DNA of 64,000 nucleotides from Cystobacter fuscus (lineage in GTDB: Bacteria > Myxococcota > Myxococcia > Myxococcales > Myxococcaceae), in the NCBI RefSeq assembly GCF_002305875.1, contig NZ_CP022098.1, forward strand, positions 868,001 to 932,000, read 5' to 3'. This document shows positions 52,446 to 60,479 of this stretch, piece after piece (position 1 is the stretch's first letter; the number at the start of each line of letters is the position of its first letter). The notes under the pieces were generated by a model. The model worked only from the letters and a program-made list of their open reading frames with translations, searched no databases and was not told the origin of the DNA. The position numbers were made by a program, and so were the translations under genes.

Positions 52446-53999
52446 TCATCGCGGGGCCTCCTCGAGGTGCTGGCCGAGCCGTGCCTCCACCCGGCGCGCC
52501 AGGTGCGCGAAGGGCAGGCCGAGCAGCAGGTAGAGCAGGGCGACCACGAGCCCCAGGCCCAGATGATCCCTCGTGGCGTTGGCCAGGTTGAGATAGGTGC
52601 GCGTGAGCTCGGTGAGCGTCACCACGGACACGAGCGAGCTGTCCTTGAGCAGCGCGATGAAGTCGTTCGTCATGGGGGGCAGCGAGATGCGCAGGGCCTG
52701 GGGGAAGACCACGTAGCGCAGCGTCTGCCAGCGGGACATGCCGAGCACGTGCGCCGCCTCGTACTGGCCCGCGGGCACACTGGAGAGTCCCGCCCGGTAG
52801 TTCTCCGCCTCGGCCGCCGCGTAGTTGAGCCCCAGCGTGAGCACGCCCGCGGTGAAGGGCGCGAGCCGCACGCCCAGTTGGGGCAGCCCGAAGTACACCA
52901 GCGAGAGCTGCACGAGCAGGGGCGTGCCACGCACCCCCTCGATGAAGACGAGGGCGAGCGCGCGCAGGGGCCAGGGTCCGAAGACGCGCGCCACCGCGAG
53001 CCCCAGGCCCACCGCCATCGCCACCGCCATGGCCATCAGCGACACGGCCAGCGTCATCAGCGCCCCACGCAGGAAGAGCGCGAGCGCGGCCGGGTAGCGC
53101 TCGCGCACGCGCTCCCAGAAGGGCGGCAGCTTGCCCACCGCGGCGCGCCACGCCGTGTAGCGCTCGGGCACGTCGCGCGGGGTGGGGTCCGGGTCTCCCA
53201 GCAGCGCCGCCGTCTCGGCGTTCCACAGCCCCCAGCGCTCGTAGAGGGCGCGCAGGGTGCCCTCACGCGCCAGCTCCTCGAGCGCCGTGTCGAGCGCGTC
53301 ACGCAGCGCTTCCTCTCCCAGGCGCACCGCCGCCGCGTAGCGCACCTCGCCGAAGCCGCCCGGCACCACGTCCAGCTCCGGCTCGACGGCGCCGTAGTAT
53401 TGGGTGATGGGCTCATCGAGCAGCACGCCGTCCGTGCGCCCCAGCAGCAAGTCCCGGTACACGTCGTCCTGGCCCCCCTCGTAGGTCTTCACCTGGGCGC
53501 CCTCGCGCACGAGGATGCGCTCGGCCAGACTGCCCGGCAGCGTGCCCACCACGCGCCCCTCCAGCTCGGCGAGCGAGTGCGGCGCGCGGGGGTCTCCCCG
53601 ACGCACGGTGAGCCGCTCGGCGGCGACGTAATACGGGCGGGTGAGCAGACACACGCGCTTCTTCTCCTCCGTCGCCTCGAGGCCGTTGAGCGCCACGTCG
53701 AAGTCCCCGCGCGCGAGCAGCTCCAGCAGGCTGTCCCAGGGCCCGAGCACCAGGCGCGCCCGCACGCCCAGCTTCGCGGCGAGGGCCTCGGCCAGGTCCA
53801 CCTCGAAGCCGATGAGGTGGTTGGGATCCCTCGGGTCCGCGAAGACGTAGGGGGCACCGCCCTGCGCGTCCGCGCCCCAGAGCAGCTCTCCGCGGGCCTT
53901 CACGGCCTCGAGCCCCCGCGGCGTGGCGAGGGCGGCGTCCGGCCAGGCGAGCACGGGCAGGCAGGCGAGGAGGAGGTAGAGGCACGCGGCTCGGGTCAG
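52446..53999 (-). CDS. Fused substrate-binding/permease protein of polar amino acid ABC transporter
   Basis: Reading the frame from CTG 53999 gives 517 residues: signal peptide (LTRAACLYLLLACLP...AALA), an amino-acid binding domain (GEVLLWGAD-type start, NHLIGFEVDLAEALAAKLG, GDFDVALNGLEATEEKK, LDEPITQYYG), then a permease with ~5 helices and EAA loop EAAHVLGMSRWQTLRYVVFP. GGGAGG sits 7 bases before the CTG. The first canonical start, GTG 53954, would cut off the positively charged signal start, so CTG is preferred; this is inference. No ATPase is adjacent. Import of an amino acid such as glutamine or arginine is likely. Confidence 0.82.
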   Translation of the reverse strand: MTRAACLYLLLACLPVLAWPDAALATPRGLEAVKARGELLWGADAQGGAPYVFADPRDPNHLIGFEVDLAEALAAKLGVRARLVLGPWDSLLELLARGDFDVALNGLEATEEKKRVCLLTRPYYVAAERLTVRRGDPRAPHSLAELEGRVVGTLPGSLAERILVREGAQVKTYEGGQDDVYRDLLLGRTDGVLLDEPITQYYGAVEPELDVVPGGFGEVRYAAAVRLGEEALRDALDTALEELAREGTLRALYERWGLWNAETAALLGDPDPTPRDVPERYTAWRAAVGKLPPFWERVRERYPAALALFLRGALMTLAVSLMAMAVAMAVGLGLAVARVFGPWPLRALALVFIEGVRGTPLLVQLSLVYFGLPQLGVRLAPFTAGVLTLGLNYAAAEAENYRAGLSSVPAGQYEAAHVLGMSRWQTLRYVVFPQALRISLPPMTNDFIALLKDSSLVSVVTLTELTRTYLNLANATRDHLGLGLVVALLYLLLGLPFAHLARRVEARLGQHLEEAPR

Positions 54000-54154
54000 G
54001 GGTAGTCCTCCCAGGAGACGAGCCCCGGAGTCTAACCGCGCCGGGCGCCACGCGAGGTGCCACCCGAAACGGGAACGTGCTAGGCAGCCGCGCCCGGACG
54101 CGGGAGGTCCGCGCCCGGGGTGGGTTGGGCCGCACGGGGCCCGAGGAGATGGCG

Positions 54155-54652
54155 ATGCTGAACACGGCGATGAACGAGTGGGCCCTCAAGGCGATCCAAC
54201 TGGAGACGGCGCTGATGGCGCTGGACGAGGTGGGACTGCCCGCGAACATGAAGGCACAGCGGGAGAAGGCCGAGCAGGCGATGCGCGAGCTGGTGCGCGC
54301 GTGGACGGCGCAGAAGCCCAAGCCGGACGAGCGCAAGTGGAAGCAGGAGCCCGCGAAGGAGGGCGGCCAGCCCCAGGACGAGGAGCTCGTCGACGTGGTG
54401 GAGAACCTGAAGGAGGACGGCGTGGAGTGGACCGTGCACCGCGCCACCAGTGACAAGGGGGACACCGTGGAGACGGTCGTCGCGGACGGCCGGGCGTGGA
54501 TGGCGGCGGGCGGCGAGTACTACATGGGCCAGTGGGACGAGGAGCGCGGGGAACTGGAGGTGGGCCGGGACGACGAGGAGGGCGAGCTGGGCACGGGCCT
54601 CGTCTTCACGCTCCGGGGCGAGCTCGTGTTCGAGTCCCAGCTCGAGGACTGA
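54155..54652 (+). CDS. Acidic hypothetical protein
   Basis: 165 residues from ATG 54155 with GAGGAG 6 bases upstream (ATG 54149 also possible). Two parts: an N-terminal helix (NEWALKAIQLETALMALDEV to MRELVRAWTAQ) and a C-terminal beta region (GVEWTVHRATSDKGDTVETV, GEYYMGQWDEERGELEVG). Very acidic. No signal peptide, no known family. Single gene. Confidence 0.7.
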   Translation: MLNTAMNEWALKAIQLETALMALDEVGLPANMKAQREKAEQAMRELVRAWTAQKPKPDERKWKQEPAKEGGQPQDEELVDVVENLKEDGVEWTVHRATSDKGDTVETVVADGRAWMAAGGEYYMGQWDEERGELEVGRDDEEGELGTGLVFTLRGELVFESQLED

Positions 54653-54815
54653 CGCTTCCGCCCGGTGCCTGGCTCGCCGCTCGCCGGGCCACCGGGCGCG
54701 GACACCGGGGGGTGGTGTTCCCGGTGGACGTCCCTAGATTTCAGATGCGTGCCCGGCATGGACGAGCAGGGTGTGCCGGTCGATGGTTGGGAACGGTGGT
54801 CAGGCGGGCGGGGGT

Positions 54816-54844
54816 GAGCCCGTGTTGGACACGCTCTTTCTTTA
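54816..54844 (+). terminator. Possible intrinsic terminator after acidic hypothetical gene
   Basis: GAGC(CC)GTGT pairs with ACACGCTC, followed by TTTCTTTACTT; the only hairpin in the window with a T-rich tail, 164 bases after the stop and next to the end of the convergent gene. Confidence 0.4.
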
Positions 54845-54846
54845 CT

Positions 54847-56802
54847 TCAGAACGCGCTTCCATCCACACGCGTGCCCGGTGATGCCCCGAGCGAGGACAG
54901 GGCCGTGTGGAACACGAAGCTCCCGGTGCTCGTCGCATCGGGGTTGCGGTTGATCGACACGCCATCCCTCGAGGCCTGGGTCCCGCTGTAGGTGTACGTG
55001 TCGACGGTCACCGCGCTCGAGGCGGTGGAGGTCATCAGCGTCACCGTATCGCCCCCATTGTTGAGGCTGAGGGTGCCCGTGGAGGCGGCCACCGCGTTGG
55101 GGGTGCCCGGGGGGATTCCGCTGGCGCCGCTGAACACCGCGATGGCCTTGCCCGCGCCGAGCACCGTGTTGGCGGGGAAGACGTGCCGCGCGGCGGTGGC
55201 ATCCAGGATCACCCAGCCGCTGATGTCCACGGAGGTGCTTTCCGTGTTCACCAACTCCACGAACTCGCCGCTGGTGGCCGAGCCGGGCTCATTGGCGAGG
55301 ATCTCGTTGAAGATGACACGCGGGGGGGGCTCGGTGATGGAGAAGGGACCGGTGCTCACGTCGGAGCTCTTCCCGTCCACGTCCCGGATGCGCACGCGTG
55401 CCCACGTCGTGGGCGAGTCGGGCACCTTCCAGGCGTGGCTTCCCGTGCTGGCGTCCAGGCCGGTGGCGATGCTCGTCCAGGTGACGCCATTGTCGGCGGT
55501 GAAGTCCAGGTTCACGCGGGTGTAGCCGAGGGCGATCCAGGTGAGGGTGTGGGTGGAGCCGCGGACCCAGCGCTCGCCTCCGTCGGGGCTGGTGAGGGTG
55601 ACGCGGGGCACGGGGGTGCGCAGCGTGATGGACGCGGGCATGCTCGAGTTGCCCGCGGCATCGAAGGCCAGGACCTGGTAGGAGTACGTGTTGCGCGGAG
55701 CGAGGCCCAGGTCCACGAAGCCGGGGGTGGTCGTCGTGCCGGCCAGCCGGTAGCCGGTGACTCCTTCCACGCTCCGGTACACCCGGTAGCCCACCACCCC
55801 CACGTTGTCCAGGGAGGGAATCCAGCTCAGCTCGATGGAATCGGGAACGGCACTGCCCGCCAGGGACCTGGGTGAGGTGGGGCGCTCGGTGTCCGGCCCC
55901 GGCGGCTGCGTGCCGCGGGAGGTGTACGAGACGCTTCGCGTGCCCTGCTCCACCACGAAGGTGGCGCCATCCAGCGAGCGCAGCTGGATGTGGCCGAGCT
56001 CCAGGTTGGTGGCGGGATCCTCCGTCTGCCAGATGTCCGAGTGGTGCGCCGTCAGCCGATCCAGGCACTCGCGCGTGGGATGGCCATAGGTGTTGTCCCG
56101 GCCCACGGAGATGAAGGACACCAGGGGCACGGTCTTGTCCAGGAACGCGTTGCCGGACGAGTAGCGCGAGCCGTGGTGATGCACCTTGTACAGCTCGAGC
56201 TCTCCCACCTGCTGGAGCAGGGTGGACTCGATGTCATCGGGGGTGGCGGTGAGATCGCCGCCCACCAGCGCGTCGAAGTCGCCGTAGGTCACCTTCACCA
56301 CCACGGACTTCGCGTTCTCGTCATCGGTGGGGACGCCATTGCCATTGCTCGCCAGCACCTTGAGCGTCACCTCTCCGCAGAGCGAGAAGGTGTCTCCCTG
56401 GTGCGCCGTGTTGCGGCGGCCCGCGAAGTGGGTGTCGTAGTCCCTGAAGGTGTTCGAGTCGTACGCGCCGCCATGGTCGTACACGGCGGTGATGGGGACG
56501 GCGTCGGTGCCCACGTCCACCTCGTCGATGCCGCCCATGTGATCGGCGTGCATGTGCGAGACGAAGGCCATGTCGATGCGCGTCACCCCCAGTTGCTTCA
56601 GGTAGGCCTTGATGGTCCCTCCCGAGCCGGTGGGGCCTCCGTCGAACAGCACCGCGCAGCCTCCCGGTGTGACGAGCACCGCCGAATCCCCCTGACCGAT
56701 GTCCAGGGTGGTGAACCGTAACTGCTGTGCCCCGGCGAGCAGCGGACACAGCAGGGAGAGCAGCAGCGAGAGACGGAAAGGAAGACGCGGAGGAGTGCGC
56801 AT
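54847..56802 (-). CDS. Secreted metallo-beta-lactamase fold protein with FN3 and lamin-tail domains
   Basis: 651 residues with signal peptide (LLSLLCPLLAGAQ). Domains: ComEC/Rec2-type metallo-beta-lactamase (TTLDIGQGDSAVLVTPGG, zinc motif SHMHADHMGG, KVHHHGSRYSS; ~25-285), a fibronectin type III domain (~310-400; YRVYRSVEG), an Ig-like region (~405-495), and a lamin-tail (LTD) domain from ~505 (VIFNEILANEPG, FVELVNTESTSVDISGWVI). The catalytic zinc residues look intact, so an extracellular hydrolase (nuclease or phosphodiesterase) is plausible; LTD domains in bacterial exoproteins often accompany nucleases. Confidence 0.87.
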   Translation of the reverse strand: MRTPPRLPFRLSLLLSLLCPLLAGAQQLRFTTLDIGQGDSAVLVTPGGCAVLFDGGPTGSGGTIKAYLKQLGVTRIDMAFVSHMHADHMGGIDEVDVGTDAVPITAVYDHGGAYDSNTFRDYDTHFAGRRNTAHQGDTFSLCGEVTLKVLASNGNGVPTDDENAKSVVVKVTYGDFDALVGGDLTATPDDIESTLLQQVGELELYKVHHHGSRYSSGNAFLDKTVPLVSFISVGRDNTYGHPTRECLDRLTAHHSDIWQTEDPATNLELGHIQLRSLDGATFVVEQGTRSVSYTSRGTQPPGPDTERPTSPRSLAGSAVPDSIELSWIPSLDNVGVVGYRVYRSVEGVTGYRLAGTTTTPGFVDLGLAPRNTYSYQVLAFDAAGNSSMPASITLRTPVPRVTLTSPDGGERWVRGSTHTLTWIALGYTRVNLDFTADNGVTWTSIATGLDASTGSHAWKVPDSPTTWARVRIRDVDGKSSDVSTGPFSITEPPPRVIFNEILANEPGSATSGEFVELVNTESTSVDISGWVILDATAARHVFPANTVLGAGKAIAVFSGASGIPPGTPNAVAASTGTLSLNNGGDTVTLMTSTASSAVTVDTYTYSGTQASRDGVSINRNPDATSTGSFVFHTALSSLGASPGTRVDGSAF

Positions 56803-56910
56803 GGGCTCGCCTGGAGGAGGACCGCCCCTTCTGGGTACCCCGAACCGGAACGGCGCTTCAAGTCATGCCCCGTCGATCTCACTGTCCGTCACAGCCCCTT
56901 CGCGCGAACG

Positions 56911-57183
56911 TCACGGGGATTCGTCATCCGGAGCCGGCACCTGGGGCGACTGTTCCTCCATCCCGAAGGGGGCTCTCTCGTCCGGATTCAGCTCGTACTC
57001 CTGCGCGGCGGCGCGATCGTCCTGTTGACTCGCCCACGTGGTGTGCCCGCCCGCGAAGCCTTCCAGGGGACGCGGCCCATGCCGCGTTTCCACTTCCAGA
57101 TCCTTGGCCTCCTGCTCCCGCAGACGGCGCCGCTCCTGTTCCCGCTCCCGCTGGTGCAGCTTCTCCATTGGGTCGTTCACCAT
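56911..57183 (-). CDS. Small charged hypothetical protein
   Basis: 90 residues. ATG 57183 has AGGAGG 7 bases upstream, a near-ideal ribosome site. Sequence is a highly charged helix (EKLHQREREQERRRLREQEA) followed by a Gly/Gln/Asp-rich tail. Resembles small soluble proteins of no assigned function common in myxobacteria. The opposite strand also has open frames, which I take as shadows. Confidence 0.65.
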   Translation of the reverse strand: MVNDPMEKLHQREREQERRRLREQEAKDLEVETRHGPRPLEGFAGGHTTWASQQDDRAAAQEYELNPDERAPFGMEEQSPQVPAPDDESP

Positions 57184-57330
57184 GTGGTGCCTCCTGGTGT
57201 CCAAGTTGCGGATGACTCCGCGAATTCGTCAGCCAACGGCCCACGGTCCGGGGATCACGGCGTGCCTGGCTGCCTGGTGGCGGGGCGAGACCCTGGACGT
57301 GCCTTGGAAGCTCTGGAAGGCGCGTGCATC

Positions 57331-57465
57331 ATGACTCGCTTCCTTCTCCGCCTCTCGTGGCTGGTGCTGGGCCTGTCGCTCGCCCTGCCATTTCCAGGTC
57401 AGCGATCGGCTTCGGCGCTCATGTCCGACCGGGACTTCCAGGGGGCGCGAGTCGGGCGGCCTTGA
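57331..57465 (+). CDS. Possible 44-residue secreted peptide (doubtful)
   Basis: Encodes a textbook signal peptide (MTRFLLRLSWLVLGLSLALP, cleavage after ASA) and about a dozen further residues. It overlaps the 3' end of pdxA on the other strand by ~47 bases, and its ribosome site (GGAAGG) is far upstream. Could be a true tiny exported peptide, a truncated gene, or chance. Confidence 0.25.
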   Translation: MTRFLLRLSWLVLGLSLALPFPGQRSASALMSDRDFQGARVGRP

Positions 57466-58435
57466 GCAGCGCTTCCACCATGGGCACGCTGTTGGCCTGT
57501 CCCTTGCCGGCGATGTCGTAGGCGGTGCCGTGGTCCGGCGACGTGCGCGGCACGGGCAGGCCGAGCGTCACGTTCACCGTGCGCTCGAAGTCCAGGGCCT
57601 TGGCGGGGATGAGGCCCTGGTCGTGGTACATGGCGAGCACCACGTCATAGGGAAAGTGCTCCACGTGGGCGAAGAGCCCATCCGCCGCCAGGGGGCCGTG
57701 CACGTCCAGGCGCTGCCGGCGCGCGAGCTTGATGGCGGGGGTGATGACGTCCACCTCCTCGCGTCCCAGCAGGCCCCCTTCTCCCGCGTGGGGGTTGAAG
57801 CTCAGCACGCCGATGCGCGGCGCGTGGCCCACCACGGGCGCGAGGCTCGTGGACAACAGCCGCAGCTGCGCCACCAGCCGCTCCACCGTCAGCAGCCGGG
57901 GCACGTCCGCCAGGGGCACGTGGTTGGTCGCCAGCGCCACGCGCACGCGCGGACCGTCCATGAGCATGAGCACCTCGCGGCCGAACGCCTCCGCCAGCAC
58001 CTCCGTGTGGCCCATGAAGGGGATGCCCGCCCGGGAGATGCCTTCCTTGGACACCGGCGCCGTGCACAGCGCGTCCACCCGTCCCGCGCGCGCCGCCTCG
58101 ATGGCCGCCTGGATGTAGGCGTACTGGGCCTTTCCTCCCTGGCGCGTGGGCTTGCCGGGCTGGCGATCCTTCTCCCCGAGCTCCGTCACCACGCACACCG
58201 TGGGCCGCGACGGCCGCTCCAGCGTCCGGGGAGTGGCGCGCGCGTACGTGCCGAAGAGGGCGAAGCGCTCGAGCGTCGGCCCGTCGCCGAACACCACGGG
58301 CACCAGCGCGCGGCGCACCCGGGGCAGCGCGAGCGCCGCCGCGGTCACCTCCGGGCCGATGCCCGACACGTCTCCGAGCGAGATGCCGACGACGGGACGT
58401 GTACCCTCGCGGGGATTCTGGGCCCGGGCGCTCAG
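57419..58435 (-). CDS. pdxA: 4-hydroxythreonine-4-phosphate dehydrogenase
   Basis: 338 residues when read from CTG 58435; E. coli PdxA has 329. Makes the amino-ketone precursor of pyridoxal phosphate. The family opening GISLGDxxGIGPEV is encoded only if translation begins upstream of GTG 58369, and the only fitting codon is CTG overlapping the preceding stop (CTGA, 58432-58435). Other marks: APVSKEGI, GHTEVLAE, SFNPHAGEGGLLG, AMYHDQGLIPAKAL. Last gene of the parvulin operon. GTG 58369 (316 residues) is the fallback start. Confidence 0.9.
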   Translation of the reverse strand: MSARAQNPREGTRPVVGISLGDVSGIGPEVTAAALALPRVRRALVPVVFGDGPTLERFALFGTYARATPRTLERPSRPTVCVVTELGEKDRQPGKPTRQGGKAQYAYIQAAIEAARAGRVDALCTAPVSKEGISRAGIPFMGHTEVLAEAFGREVLMLMDGPRVRVALATNHVPLADVPRLLTVERLVAQLRLLSTSLAPVVGHAPRIGVLSFNPHAGEGGLLGREEVDVITPAIKLARRQRLDVHGPLAADGLFAHVEHFPYDVVLAMYHDQGLIPAKALDFERTVNVTLGLPVPRTSPDHGTAYDIAGKGQANSVPMVEALLKAARLAPPGSPGRT

Positions 58436-59400
58436 ATCTTCGTCTCCACGGACGCCTTCTGCCGCAGCTCCTGCACGTACTGCTCCACGTACTTCTCCGT
58501 CTTCTGCATCTTGAGCCGCGTCTCCAGCTCCTGCTTCACCGTCTCGAAGGCGGGCACGTCCACGGCGCGCTTCTCCTCGACCTTGAGCACGTGCCAGCCG
58601 AACTGGGTGCGCACCGGCTCGCTCACCTCGCCCTCGCCGAGCGTGAAGGCCACGCGCTCGAAGGCGGGCACCATCACCCCGTGTCGGAAGAAGCCCAGGT
58701 CGCCGCCGTCGGACGCGCTCGGGCCCTCGCTCTTCTCGCGCGCCAGTTGCGCGAAGTCCACGCCCGGCTTGCGCGCCTGCTCGGCCAGGGCCGCCGCCTT
58801 GACGCGCGCCGCCTCCACCTGCGCGGGCGTCGCCTTGGCGTCCACCTGCACGAGGATGTGCCGCGCGTGCACCTCGGCGTCACCCGACTCCATCTTCGCG
58901 TACTGGGTGTAGGCCGCCTTGAGGTCCTCCTCGGACACCTTCACCTTGGAGCTGACCTTCATCTGCACGAGCTTCATGCGCGACATCTGCTTGCGCAGAA
59001 ACTCCTTGTACGTCGTGACGTTGAAGCCCTCGCCGGCCAGGAGCTGGTTGAACTGGGCGTCGTCGGAGATGTTGTTCTGCCGCTTCACGTCCGCCACCGC
59101 CGCTTCCAGCTCCGCGTCCGTCACGCCCAGGCCCAGCTCCTTGATCTGCTCCTCCATCAGCTTCTCGCCGATGAGCGAATCCAGGGCCTTCTTCATCACC
59201 GCCGAGCGGGCCTCGGCGCGCTTCTGTGCGTCGCGCTCGCCCGCCAGCCGCGCCAGCTCCGGCGCCGCGCGCTTCTCCACCTCGGACTGGGTGATGATGT
59301 CGCGATTGACCACCGCCGCCACGCGATCCACCAGCTCCGCGCGAGCCGTCGCGCCCTGGAGCAGCAGCACCGCCACCATCGTTCCAAGCCACTTCTTCAT
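58432..59400 (-). CDS. SurA-like periplasmic peptidyl-prolyl isomerase
   Basis: 322 residues; ATG 59400 has GGAGGAC 8 bases upstream. Signal peptide (MKKWLGTMVAVLLLQGATARA), SurA N-domain (LVDRVAAVVNRDIITQSEVE), parvulin domain (AEVHARHILVQV, DGGDLGFFRHG, VRTQFGWHVLKV). SurA chaperones outer-membrane proteins through the periplasm. Third gene of an operon with two lipoprotein isomerases and pdxA; the E. coli surA-pdxA order is the same, supporting the assignment. Confidence 0.9.
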   Translation of the reverse strand: MKKWLGTMVAVLLLQGATARAELVDRVAAVVNRDIITQSEVEKRAAPELARLAGERDAQKRAEARSAVMKKALDSLIGEKLMEEQIKELGLGVTDAELEAAVADVKRQNNISDDAQFNQLLAGEGFNVTTYKEFLRKQMSRMKLVQMKVSSKVKVSEEDLKAAYTQYAKMESGDAEVHARHILVQVDAKATPAQVEAARVKAAALAEQARKPGVDFAQLAREKSEGPSASDGGDLGFFRHGVMVPAFERVAFTLGEGEVSEPVRTQFGWHVLKVEEKRAVDVPAFETVKQELETRLKMQKTEKYVEQYVQELRQKASVETKI

Positions 59401-59450
59401 CGCCTGTCCTCCGTGCCTCTCTCGTGGGGGGAGCCTTCGTGGGGGCCCTC

Positions 59451-60479
59451 TCAGGGCCGGGTCGTCGTCTGGGTGACGGGCCGTCCGCGAATGGCCTGCA
59501 GCGTGGGCTCGTTCACCCACACCTGGGCCTTGCTCCGCAATTCCTGTTCGTACTTCGCCTGCGCCTCCGCGCGCCGCTGCTCGAGCAGCTTCGTCTCCAC
59601 CTGGGTGCGCACCTCGGCGAACTCCAGCTTGCGCCCCGGCTTCTTCTCCAGCACGCGGAACAGGTGGTAGCCGTACTCCGTCTCCACCACGTCCGACACT
59701 TGGCCCGGCGCGAGCGAGAACACGACCTCGTCGAACGCGGGGGGCATCTGCCCGCGGGGGAAGAAGCCCAGGTCCCCGCCCACCTTCGCGTCCGCGCTCA
59801 GCGAGTACTTGCGCGCCAGGTCCGCGAACTTCTTGCCCGTCTTGAGCTGGACTTGCAGCCGCCGCGCCTCCTCCATGGTCTTCACGACGATCTGCGCGGC
59901 GCGCACCTGCTCGGGCGAGGAGTACTCCGCCTCGTGCTGGGCGTAGGTGTCGCGCAGCTCCTCCTCCGTCACCGCCACGCGGGTGTACACCTCGTTGGCG
60001 AAGAGCTTCTCGATGGTGAGGCGCGCGGCCTCGTTCTTCTTGAGCTCCGCCATGGACAGCTGGCCCTCGGCGAGCACGTCGTTGAAGTTGCCCGCGGGGT
60101 AGTCGCTCGACAGGCGGAGCACGCCCCGGTCCACCTCGTCGGGCGTCACGGTGATGTTGTGGGCGCGCGCCTCCTGCAACAGCACCGTGCGGGAGATGAG
60201 CGTGTCGAGCAGCGCGCGCTTGTAGGGCTCCACCTCCTCGGGCGAGGGCTGCTGGCCGGACTCGGAGCTCGAGGCGATGAACTCGCGCTCCAGCTCGCGC
60301 TCGAAGTCGGCGCGGGAGATGACCTCGCCATTGACGGTGGCCACCGCGAGCGCGTCCGGCTCCTCCTTGTCCTTCTGGGTGCAGCCGGCGAGTCCCACGG
60401 CGAGCGCCAGGGCGGTGGCGAGCACACGGGGAGCACGGAGGAGGGCCGGGCGGAGGGGGAGACGGCTCGGGAGAGTCAT
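59451..60479 (-). CDS. Lipoprotein parvulin-type peptidyl-prolyl isomerase
   Basis: 342 residues. Lipobox AVGLAGC; SurA/PrsA-like N-domain (AVATVNGEVISRADFERE), parvulin core (VRAAQIVVKTMEEARRL, VGGDLGFFPRGQMPPAFDE, ETEYGYHLFRVLEKK). Probably an inner- or outer-membrane-anchored foldase of exported proteins. ATG overlaps the stop of the first gene of the operon (ATGA, 60476-60479). Confidence 0.9.
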   Translation of the reverse strand: MTLPSRLPLRPALLRAPRVLATALALAVGLAGCTQKDKEEPDALAVATVNGEVISRADFERELEREFIASSSESGQQPSPEEVEPYKRALLDTLISRTVLLQEARAHNITVTPDEVDRGVLRLSSDYPAGNFNDVLAEGQLSMAELKKNEAARLTIEKLFANEVYTRVAVTEEELRDTYAQHEAEYSSPEQVRAAQIVVKTMEEARRLQVQLKTGKKFADLARKYSLSADAKVGGDLGFFPRGQMPPAFDEVVFSLAPGQVSDVVETEYGYHLFRVLEKKPGRKLEFAEVRTQVETKLLEQRRAEAQAKYEQELRSKAQVWVNEPTLQAIRGRPVTQTTTRP

